NCBI GenBank assembly: GCA_035765135.1
Contig: DASTYE010000227.1
Coordinates: 1-5,326, forward strand
DNA from: JAICNG01 sp035765135
GTDB taxonomy: Bacteria > Gemmatimonadota > Gemmatimonadetes > Gemmatimonadales > Gemmatimonadaceae
DNA: 5,326 nucleotides
Reading direction: 5' to 3'
The notes beneath the pieces are model-generated. The model did not search any database. It saw only the letters and a list, made by a program, of their open reading frames with translations, and was not told the origin of the DNA. Within the stretch, counting starts at the first letter, position 1. The number at the start of each line of letters is the position of its first letter. Positions 1-4,801 of this stretch are shown one piece after another. Both the position numbers and the translations under genes were made by a program.

Positions 1-25
1 GGTGACTTCGCGTGATGAAGTCGCC
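1..25. other. Small hairpin at the window edge
   Basis: GACTTC (4-9) pairs with GAAGTC (17-22) across a 7-nt loop. The stem extends by a G.T wobble and two G-C pairs to span 1-25. No T-run follows on either strand. It lies at the far side of the 9-bp array, downstream of the minus-strand gene that ends at 98, so it could be a terminator-like structure for that gene or the end of something outside the window. The role is undetermined. Confidence 0.3.
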
Positions 26-92
26 TCGATCACTTCGACGACCTGGACGACCTTGACTACCTGGAAACCTCGATGACCTCAACGACCTCGAC
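22..92 (-). repeat. Degenerate 9-bp tandem array 3' of the minus-strand gene
   Basis: About eight consecutive units with a 9-bp period (one unit is 8 bp) are visible. Read on the minus strand, in the direction of the upstream gene, the consensus is GTCGAGGTC; on the plus strand it is GACCTCGAC. The core GAGG or a one-base variant is kept in almost every unit while the remaining positions drift. The array begins six bases after the TAG stop of the minus-strand gene and is not an in-frame extension of it. A shorter array of the same type occurs at 5269-5309. Confidence 0.75.
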
Positions 93-97
93 CACTT

Positions 98-421
98 CTA
101 ACGCCGCTCCAACCCATCCCTGATATCCAGCAGTATCTCGAAATACAGCTGCTCGCGCCGATACGCGAAATCGAGCGCGGTCATTTGCGACTGGTCTTCG
201 GTCGCCTTCGCGCGCTCGAAGGCCTCGCGGTACATGTCGTCGAGATTGGCGAGGATGCGTTCGCGGGAGCGGGACATGCGTCGGACCTGGTCGAGGGCGG
301 CAGGAGTGAGACGCGGCGGCACGTCATCCGGTGAGGATGGCACACCGTCCGTCGGGGAACCGAGAAGAAATCGTCGCGCGGAGCGAGCGATGACGCGCCG
401 AGGATCGTAAGGTTTTGCCAT
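98..421 (-). CDS. Hypothetical protein, 107 aa, helical
   Basis: I do not recognise the family. The protein begins MAKPYDPRR and has a basic N-terminus, then a proline-rich stretch of about 25 residues (near 23-40). A predicted mostly helical, charged C-terminal half follows (about 41-107), rich in Arg, Glu, Leu and aromatic residues. No cysteines, signal peptide or membrane segment are visible. Codons in the C-terminal half strongly favour G or C at third positions, which supports real coding; the first dozen codons are weaker. The ATG at 421 overlaps the start of the divergent HNH gene and has no visible Shine-Dalgarno sequence. Met49 (ATG ending at 277), preceded by AGG at about 8 nt, is an alternative start giving 59 residues. 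The divergent HNH neighbour does not establish a function. Confidence 0.65.
   Translation of the reverse strand: MAKPYDPRRVIARSARRFLLGSPTDGVPSSPDDVPPRLTPAALDQVRRMSRSRERILANLDDMYREAFERAKATEDQSQMTALDFAYRREQLYFEILLDIRDGLERR
409..412 (+). promoter_or_regulatory. Weak ribosome binding site of the HNH gene
   Basis: AAGG sits 7 nt upstream of the ATG at 420. An in-frame TAA at 408-410, with no start codon between it and 420, makes this ATG the only possible N-terminus for the ORF upstream of the conserved HNH residues. The site lies inside the coding sequence of the divergent hypothetical gene. Confidence 0.45.
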
Positions 422-728
422 GACGCGTGAGGAGATTTTCGCGCGGGACGAACATCGCTGCGTCTACTGCGGGCGCGTATACCCCGCGGCGGCCCTCACA
501 CTCGATCACATTCAGCCGCGTCTGCGTGGCGGAGACCGCACCGCGGGCAACTTAGTGACGGCCTGTGGCGCGTGCAATGTGCTCAAGGGGCACCGCTCAC
601 TCGCACACTATCTGGCCGACAACGCCGAAGCACGCGCGAATTTCTTCCGCCTCGCGGTCCACGTCTGGCCGCGACATCTCCGCGCCGTTCGGCAGGAGCT
701 GGCGAAGCGCGGGGTCCCCGACTCTTGA
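420..728 (+). CDS. HNH endonuclease, compact single-domain
   Basis: A 102-aa protein that is almost entirely one HNH (beta-beta-alpha-metal) nuclease domain. Visible motifs are CVYCG (Cys14, Cys17), the LDHIQP core (Asp29, His30), the RGGDRT loop (Gly37-Gly38), Asn44 in NLVTAC and the second zinc knuckle CGACN (Cys49, Cys52, Asn53) followed by Lys56. In this family the two CxxC pairs hold a structural zinc, and the His and Asn residues coordinate the catalytic divalent metal that cleaves DNA. The C-terminal 40 residues are helical and basic. There is no additional DNA-recognition, methyltransferase or phage domain, so the biological target is unknown. Free-standing HNH proteins of this size are often chromosomal genes with no proven role. 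The start is fixed by an in-frame stop just upstream. Confidence 0.93.
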   Translation: MTREEIFARDEHRCVYCGRVYPAAALTLDHIQPRLRGGDRTAGNLVTACGACNVLKGHRSLAHYLADNAEARANFFRLAVHVWPRHLRAVRQELAKRGVPDS

Positions 729-794
729 CGCCCCGCGCGCCACACCCAACTTGGGAGTCTCCCGGTTAGGTTCCCCTCGCTGGTCTCGCTTCGC

Positions 795-2258
795 ATGGCG
801 TTTCGGACGCTGGTCGTCTGGCCGCTTCTCATCGCACCGCTCGTATCCGCCGCACAGGCACCGAGCGGCGCACGCATCTCGGTCGTCGGCCTGGTATACG
901 ACAGCGTCGCCAGCCGCCCCCTCGACGACGCGCTGGTGCAGCTTGTCGCCGCCAGCGACCTGCGGGGCGCCCGGTCTGCCGTGAGCGACACGCGGGGTCG
1001 CTACCGCCTCGACTCACTCGTTCCGGGGGAGTACTTCGTCAGCTTCTTTCACCCCGCGGCGGACTCGCTCGGTATCCAGGCGCCCGTGCGTCGCGTGTCA
1101 CTCGGCGCTCGCGATCCGGAGACCGTCGATCTCGCCCTTCCAAGCGTTCGACGGATCGTCGCGGCGCTGTGTCCCGAGCTGCCCCCGGACGATTCCTCGG
1201 CAGTCATGATCGGAGAAGTACGCGATGCGGACACGCGCGCCCCGATCGCCAACGCCACCGTCATCGCCGATTGGGCGACCATCGTCGTCGATGCCAAGGG
1301 GCTGCGTATCGAGCCGAGCCTCGTTCGAACGACCACGACCGCGATCGGCGCATTCACGCTCTGCGGATTGTTACCCGGCGACGTTGCCGCGCAGGCGATG
1401 TCGGAAGCGCGAGTCAGCGGCAAGCTCGAGGTCGCGATCGAGCCGCGCACGGTCGTTCGCCGCGACTTCACGCTCGCCGAGGGGACGACGTTCGAGACGC
1501 TGATCGCGAAGGCGGCCGACGGCGAACGACGTGTGGATACGGTGTTGCGCGGGCCGGGGCGTCTGACCGGGATTGTGCTCGGCGAATCCGCCAGGCCGGT
1601 GCGCGAGGCGATCGTTCAGGTCTGGGAGACGTCGCTCTCGACCCGCACCGATGACTCGGGTCGCTTCGAGCTGACGCGATTGCCGGTGGGCACGCACGTG
1701 CTGGAGGTGCGGCGCATTGGATTTGCCCCCTACCGGCTTCCGATCCAGCTCGCGTCGCTGTCGCCGACATCGGTGAGCGTCGCGCTCGACAAACCCGTGC
1801 GCCAGCTCGACGAGGTGCGCGTGTCGGCCCGAACGATATACTCGCGCCGTCAGCGCGAGATCGAGCGGCGACGCCAAACGAGCATCGGGCACTTCATCAT
1901 GCGCGATGAGCTCGAGCGCAGCGCAAACTCGCGGATCACCGATCTCCTCCGACAAGTCCCGGGCGTGCGTGTGTTGACCGGCGTGAGCGGGAATGTCGTG
2001 ACGTTCACTCGCGCGGTGAACGCAGCCGGTCCCTGCCAGCCAACGTTGTACTTCGACGGACACCGGCTCGGCGCCGCCGAAGACCTGGATGATTACGGGC
2101 CAGTCCGGATGCTGGAGGCCATCGAAATCTACCCGAGCGGGATGCACGGGCCGGCCGAGTTCTTCAGCTCGTGCGGCGCCATCGTTCTCTGGACGCGCAT
2201 CGAGCCCAGGTACCCCAAGGTTCCCAGGCCCAAGCCTCCAAAGAAGGATGCCCCGTGA
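795..2258 (+). CDS. Exported multi-domain protein: carboxypeptidase regulatory-like repeats plus TonB plug, no barrel
   Basis: This 487-aa protein starts with a signal peptide (residues 1-22, hydrophobic core 5-20, likely cleavage after AQA). Three beta-sandwich repeats of the carboxypeptidase regulatory-like/transthyretin type follow at about 27-115, 136-228 and 255-333. The first and third carry the typical T/SDxxGRY-or-F...L..LP.G pattern (DTRGRYRLDSLVPGEY; DDSGRFELTRLPVGTH). After the linker LDEVRVSA (338-345) comes a plug-like domain to about 470, with ITDLLRQVPGVRV and LYFDGHRLG. Cys413 and Cys460 may form a disulphide. The chain ends in a Pro/Lys-rich tail instead of the 22-strand barrel expected of a TonB receptor, and a normal TGA ends it, so it does not look truncated. 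A periplasmic or outer-membrane-associated role in binding or surface assembly is inferred. No clear ribosome binding site precedes the ATG; the signal peptide supports this start. Confidence 0.88.
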   Translation: MAFRTLVVWPLLIAPLVSAAQAPSGARISVVGLVYDSVASRPLDDALVQLVAASDLRGARSAVSDTRGRYRLDSLVPGEYFVSFFHPAADSLGIQAPVRRVSLGARDPETVDLALPSVRRIVAALCPELPPDDSSAVMIGEVRDADTRAPIANATVIADWATIVVDAKGLRIEPSLVRTTTTAIGAFTLCGLLPGDVAAQAMSEARVSGKLEVAIEPRTVVRRDFTLAEGTTFETLIAKAADGERRVDTVLRGPGRLTGIVLGESARPVREAIVQVWETSLSTRTDDSGRFELTRLPVGTHVLEVRRIGFAPYRLPIQLASLSPTSVSVALDKPVRQLDEVRVSARTIYSRRQREIERRRQTSIGHFIMRDELERSANSRITDLLRQVPGVRVLTGVSGNVVTFTRAVNAAGPCQPTLYFDGHRLGAAEDLDDYGPVRMLEAIEIYPSGMHGPAEFFSSCGAIVLWTRIEPRYPKVPRPKPPKKDAP

Positions 2259-2262
2259 GGAC

Positions 2263-2284
2263 GGGCTCAAAACGCCCCCATTTT
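2263..2284 (+). terminator. Candidate weak terminator after the plug-domain gene
   Basis: GGGC (2263-2266) pairs with GCCC (2274-2277) around a 7-nt loop, and a TTTT run follows at 2281-2284. It begins five bases after the stop codon. The stem is only 4 bp, and competing CCCC/GGGG pairings (2276-2279 with 2287-2290; 2287-2290 with 2298-2301) are possible, so it is a weak candidate. Confidence 0.3.
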
Positions 2285-2309
2285 CAGGGGAGCGACGCCC
2301 CGCTAGATT
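2281..2309 (+). promoter_or_regulatory. Candidate sigma-70-like promoter for the riboswitch-htpX transcript
   Basis: A -35-like TTTTCA (2281-2286, 4 of 6 to TTGACA) and a -10-like TAGATT (2304-2309, 4 of 6 to TATAAT) are separated by exactly 17 bp. A start about 7 nt downstream, near 2316, would begin the transcript right at the 5' strand of the aptamer. The match is modest, but its position fits well. It is inferred from pattern only. Confidence 0.4.
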
Positions 2310-2317
2310 TCCGGCCA

Positions 2318-2427
2318 GAAGGGGAGTAGCTACGCGGGCGACGCCCGCGCGCGCGAGTCGTCAAGACTGCGCTCCGGGGTGAGCGCACGGCCCGCGCGGG
2401 TCCTCACGGACAAGGCGAGACCTTTGC
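2318..2427 (+). ncRNA. yybP-ykoY (manganese) riboswitch aptamer
   Basis: The conserved blocks of this riboswitch class are present in order: GGGGAGTAGC (2321-2330), a hairpin GCGGGC/GCCCGC (2334-2339 with 2343-2348), CGTCAA (2359-2364), a hairpin TGCGCTC/GAGCGCA (2368-2374 with 2381-2387), then ACGGACAA (2406-2413) and GCGAGACCTTTGC (2415-2427). The closing helix forms between GAAGG (2318-2322) and CCTTT (2421-2425). In known members the GGGGAGTAG and CGTCAA loops dock against each other and bind Mn2+ and Mg2+, stabilising the closing helix. Here the aptamer ends 72 nt before the htpX start. The usual downstream genes are Mn exporters and TerC-like proteins, so this target is atypical. The block around 2359-2370 is the most divergent from what I recall of the family. 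Confidence 0.85.
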
Positions 2428-2448
2428 ACAGTCGGATCATTCACGAAT

Positions 2449-2483
2449 CCGGGTGCGCGAGGGCTCGCCTTTCGCGCATCCGG
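2449..2483 (+). promoter_or_regulatory. Expression-platform hairpin of the riboswitch
   Basis: CCGGGTGCGCGA (2449-2460) pairs with TCGCGCATCCGG (2472-2483), giving 12 bp with one G.U, around an 11-nt loop (2461-2471). There is no T-run after it, so it is not a classical terminator. It ends 5 nt before the htpX ribosome binding site. The loop segment CTCGCCTT (2464-2471) is perfectly complementary to AAGGCGAG (2412-2419) in the aptamer's 3' strand, so a loop-to-aptamer interaction or refolding is possible. Confidence 0.6.
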
Positions 2484-2488
2484 GGATC

Positions 2489-2499
2489 AGGAGGTCTCG
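2489..2499 (+). promoter_or_regulatory. htpX ribosome binding site, complementary to the aptamer
   Basis: AGGAGG (2489-2494) lies 5 nt before the ATG at 2500 and is the strongest Shine-Dalgarno sequence in the window. The segment AGGTCTCG (2492-2499) is the exact reverse complement of CGAGACCT (2416-2423) in the 3' strand of the riboswitch. This suggests that the site is masked when the aptamer's closing helix is not formed. Confidence 0.75.
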
Positions 2500-3327
2500 A
2501 TGAACAATCTGAAGGTCTTCACGCTGATGGCCGCCCTCACCGCGCTCCTTGGCGTGCTGGGCAGCTACTTCGGCGGCCAGAGCGGAATGGTGACGATGCT
2601 CGTCATCTCCGCGCTGATGAACTTCGTCATGTACTTCGCATCCAGCGCGATGGTGCTGCGGATGTACCGCGCTCAGGTCGTGGATGCGGCGCAGGCGCCA
2701 GAGCTCTACGCCATGGTCGATCGCCTGCGTCAGCGGGCCGGGCTGCCGATGCCGACGGTCGCCATCGCACCGCACGAGCAGCCGAACGCGTTCGCGACCG
2801 GCCGCTCACCGGAGAAGTCGGTGGTGTGCGTGACGGCAGGGCTCCTCAAGATCGTCCAGCGCGAGGAGCTCGAGGGCGTCATCGCGCATGAGCTGGCGCA
2901 CATCAAGAACCGCGACATGCTGTTGCAGACGATCGCGGCTACGATGGCGGGCGCGATCTCGAATGTCGCATACGCGATGATGTTCTTCGGCGGTCGCGAT
3001 GATGACAACGCCAACCCGATCGCGTCGATCATCATGATCGTGGTGGCGCCGATCGCGGCGGCGATGATTCAATTCGCGATCAGCCGTCAGCGCGAGTTCA
3101 AGGCCGATGCGGTTGGTGCGCAGATCACGGGACGGCCGCTGGAGCTCGCGAGCGCGTTGCAAAAGCTGGAGACGTACTCGCGGCGAATTCCGATGCACGT
3201 CGCGCCGGCGGCGGCGCCGCTCGCCCAGGTGAATCCACTCGCGGCGACAGCGTCGGGATTCGCCAAGCTGTTCTCGACGCATCCGCCAATGGCGGAGCGG
3301 ATAGAGCGGTTGCGGGCGCTGGCATAG
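2500..3327 (+). CDS. htpX: HtpX-type membrane zinc metalloprotease (M48)
   Basis: A 275-aa inner-membrane endopeptidase that degrades damaged or misfolded membrane proteins, acting alongside FtsH in the organisms where it has been studied. Two N-terminal hydrophobic segments (about 5-25 and 29-54) precede a cytosolic domain with the zinc motif HELAH (His130, Glu131, His134). Two more hydrophobic segments follow (about 143-164 and 172-194). The third zinc ligand is Glu199 in the QREFKAD block, where Asp203 is also conserved. The C-terminal THPPMAERIERL (260-271) is a family signature. The length is slightly below the common 285-300 residues and nothing essential appears missing. The start is fixed by AGGAGG at 5 nt. 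It is preceded by a yybP-ykoY riboswitch and followed after 7 bp by a long inverted repeat, so it is probably a single-gene transcript whose translation is controlled by manganese (inference). Confidence 0.96.
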   Translation: MNNLKVFTLMAALTALLGVLGSYFGGQSGMVTMLVISALMNFVMYFASSAMVLRMYRAQVVDAAQAPELYAMVDRLRQRAGLPMPTVAIAPHEQPNAFATGRSPEKSVVCVTAGLLKIVQREELEGVIAHELAHIKNRDMLLQTIAATMAGAISNVAYAMMFFGGRDDDNANPIASIIMIVVAPIAAAMIQFAISRQREFKADAVGAQITGRPLELASALQKLETYSRRIPMHVAPAAAPLAQVNPLAATASGFAKLFSTHPPMAERIERLRALA

Positions 3328-3334
3328 GGGGGCC

Positions 3335-3466
3335 AACGGCAAAGATGTCAGAGCTCAGAATTCAGAATTCAGATTTCAGAAGGACCGCTGGAAGCCACAA
3401 ACTGGCTTCCCGTAGGTTCGTCTGAAATCTGAATTCTGAATTCTGAGCTCTGACATCTTTGCCGTT
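3335..3466. repeat. Perfect 46-bp inverted repeat (132-bp hairpin element)
   Basis: The left arm 3335-3380 is the exact reverse complement of the right arm 3421-3466. The 40-nt centre folds further: GGACC/GGTTC (3382-3386 with 3415-3419, one wobble) and GGAAGCCA/TGGCTTCC (3390-3397 with 3403-3410, loop CAAAC). Each arm contains heptad repeats of the CAGAATT type, producing four EcoRI sites (GAATTC) and two SacI sites (GAGCTC) in total. The arms are much more AT-rich than the surroundings. The element starts 7 bp after the htpX stop and ends one base before the stop of the convergent ferredoxin gene. No target-site duplication or ORF is seen. A bidirectional transcript-end structure or a small non-autonomous mobile element are both possible. 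Confidence 0.95.
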
Positions 3467-3467
3467 C

Positions 3468-3788
3468 TCATAACCGGTGTATGACCGCCTCATCGACAAC
3501 GCGGCCGTCGCGCAGATGCTCGACCACTATCCTCTCCAGCAGCCGTGCAGTCACGGCTCCGTACCACACCCCTTCCGGATACACGACCACGATCGGCCCG
3601 CCGCTGCACACACCGAGACAGGGGGTCTCTCCGCGCTTCACTCGGTGGGGGCCGAAAAGTAGCCCCTCACGCTCGAGGAGCGTGGGCAGGAGCGAGTAGA
3701 GGGCGCGACCTTCGCGATCGGGCGAGCAGAAGCCGCCCGTGCAGATCAACACGTGTCGAGAATACGGCTCCATGACGATGGCGGACAT
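3468..3788 (-). CDS. Thioredoxin-fold [2Fe-2S] ferredoxin domain protein
   Basis: A 106-aa protein that matches small (2Fe-2S) ferredoxins of the thioredoxin-like (Shethna-type) fold. Four cysteines are placed as in that family: Cys16 and Cys21 in CTGGFC, and Cys57 and Cys61 in CLGVCSGGP. They are followed by the typical VVVYPEGVWYGAVT segment and a C-terminal helix ending HLRDGRVVDEAVIH. Such proteins carry one [2Fe-2S] cluster and transfer electrons; similar domains occur in hydrogenase and NuoE-like subunits and near cobalamin genes. No partner reductase or dehydrogenase is visible here, so the redox partner is unknown. Met6 (ATG ending at 3773) is an alternative start. Neither start has a good Shine-Dalgarno sequence. 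The gene is convergent with htpX and divergent from the hydrolase. Confidence 0.92.
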   Translation of the reverse strand: MSAIVMEPYSRHVLICTGGFCSPDREGRALYSLLPTLLEREGLLFGPHRVKRGETPCLGVCSGGPIVVVYPEGVWYGAVTARLLERIVVEHLRDGRVVDEAVIHRL

Positions 3789-3839
3789 GAGAAACGTGGC
3801 GCCCGATGGGAAGATACGCGCTCACCTCCGGGTGGCGTG

Positions 3840-4670
3840 ATGGCGCGCTCTCTTCGCATCGACGATCTGGCACTCGATGTCGACATCCCCGCGCGTCCGA
3901 CGCGCGCGCCGATGTTGATGGTGCACGGGCTCATGGGAGGCGCGTGGTACTTCGCCAAGTGGCTGGAGTTTTTCTCGGCGCGCGGCCATCCGGCGTACGC
4001 GCTCAACCTGCGCGGACATCACGGCAGTCGTCCGGTAGATGACTTCGGCCGGGTCTCGCTGCGGGATTACATCGTCGACGTCCAGGACGCGGCGCGCGGC
4101 ATCGCCGAACGCCATTCCGGATCCACGCCGATTCTCGTTGGGCACTCCATGGGCGGGCTCATCATGCAGAAGGCGGCCGAGCTGCTGGCGCCTCCCGCTC
4201 TCGTGTTGTTGAGCACGGTTCCTCCGCGGGGCATTCTTCTTCTGAGTTGGCCGCTCATGCGACGGGAGATCAACCACGTGCCCGCGATCCTCCTGTCCCG
4301 TCGGATCATTCCCGATCCGCACGATGTGATCGCCCTCTTTCTCAACCGGGTCGATCCGGCCGAGGCGGCTTCGTTCATCCCGCGGTGGGCGCCGGCGAGC
4401 GGACGAGTGGGGCGCGAGATCACGCTCGGCATCATCGCTGTCGACCCGAAGCGCATCACATGTCCGATGCTCGTCATCGCCGGCGCGGACGACGTTGGAA
4501 TCCCGGCGCGGGTCCAGCGAAAGGTGGCAAGAAAGTACCGCGCGACCTACCGCATGTACCCGGGGAATGCGCACTTCCTCATTTGGGAGCCGGGGTGGGA
4601 GCGGATCGCCGGCGATGTCGCGAGCTGGCTCGACCGACACCTGGGGGAGGCTGGGCGCCGCTCCGCCTAA
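3840..4670 (+). CDS. Alpha/beta hydrolase
   Basis: A 276-aa single-domain alpha/beta-hydrolase-fold protein. Seen in order are the oxyanion-hole HG (His29-Gly30 in MVHGLMGG), the NLRGHHGS segment, the nucleophile elbow GHSMGG with Ser103, a cap region (about 130-190), the acid region GADDVGIP with Asp218 (or Asp217) and the catalytic His245 in NAHFLIWE. This gives a complete Ser-Asp-His triad, so an active esterase- or lipase-like serine hydrolase is likely. The substrate cannot be told from sequence. There is no signal peptide, so it is probably cytoplasmic. An in-frame ATG at 3753 would add 29 residues but would run through the divergent ferredoxin start. The ATG at 3840, with GGGTGG just upstream and the family-like N-terminus, is preferred. 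The 51-bp gap between the two divergent genes must hold their promoters, but no convincing match was found. Confidence 0.92.
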   Translation: MARSLRIDDLALDVDIPARPTRAPMLMVHGLMGGAWYFAKWLEFFSARGHPAYALNLRGHHGSRPVDDFGRVSLRDYIVDVQDAARGIAERHSGSTPILVGHSMGGLIMQKAAELLAPPALVLLSTVPPRGILLLSWPLMRREINHVPAILLSRRIIPDPHDVIALFLNRVDPAEAASFIPRWAPASGRVGREITLGIIAVDPKRITCPMLVIAGADDVGIPARVQRKVARKYRATYRMYPGNAHFLIWEPGWERIAGDVASWLDRHLGEAGRRSA

Positions 4671-4683
4671 CTTGGCTTGGATT

Positions 4684-4699
4684 GGTGACATGCGTCACC
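4684..4699. other. Short perfect inverted repeat after the hydrolase gene
   Basis: GGTGAC (4684-4689) and GTCACC (4694-4699) form a 6-bp stem with an ATGC loop, 13 bp after the hydrolase stop. No T-run follows. It could be a weak transcript-end hairpin or an operator upstream of the lipoprotein gene. Confidence 0.35.
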
Positions 4700-4791
4700 T
4701 GTGAGCCCCCCGACGATGCAGCCGGCATATGGCGCACAATCTGCATTTTGACGGTGCCCCGCGATGAGCGGGCGCTCGCACAATCTCAACC

Positions 4792-4796
4792 AGGAG
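4792..4796 (+). promoter_or_regulatory. Ribosome binding site of the lipoprotein gene
   Basis: AGGAG lies 5 nt upstream of the ATG at 4802. It fixes this start over upstream in-frame codons that would extend the reading frame back into the hydrolase gene, and it gives a protein that begins directly with a lipoprotein signal peptide. Confidence 0.75.
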
Positions 4797-4801
4797 CAGA
4801 T

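Noticed and set aside
22..92. CRISPR array
   Set aside because: The period is only 9 bp, with no spacers and no cas genes nearby. It is a simple tandem repeat.
725..752. TTGACG as a -35 box for the plug-domain gene
   Set aside because: No acceptable -10 hexamer is found at 16-18 bp; the best candidate, CAACTT, matches poorly.
1371..2270. Long minus-strand open frame (299 codons) opposite the plug-domain gene
   Set aside because: It is a GC-rich antisense shadow. Its translation is His/Arg-rich with no recognisable domain, and the plus strand has a clear multi-domain protein there.
2379..2891. Plus-strand frame running through the riboswitch and the start of htpX (170 codons)
   Set aside because: It lies over structured RNA and the htpX gene in another frame, and its translation is Arg/Ala-rich without motifs.
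3335..3466. Insertion sequence with terminal inverted repeats
   Set aside because: Only 40 bp separate the arms, with no transposase and no visible target duplication. At most it is a non-autonomous element.
3753..3839. 29-residue N-terminal extension of the alpha/beta hydrolase
   Set aside because: It would overlap the divergent ferredoxin start, and the added residues do not look like part of the fold. The ATG at 3840 fits better.
3822..4691. Minus-strand open frame (289 codons) opposite the alpha/beta hydrolase
   Set aside because: Its translation is low-complexity Arg/Asp/His-rich, and the plus strand shows a full hydrolase with a catalytic triad.
4247..4801. In-frame upstream extension of the lipoprotein reading frame into the hydrolase gene
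   Set aside because: It overlaps the hydrolase in another frame and has no domain. The ATG at 4802 has a good ribosome binding site and opens directly with a lipobox signal peptide.
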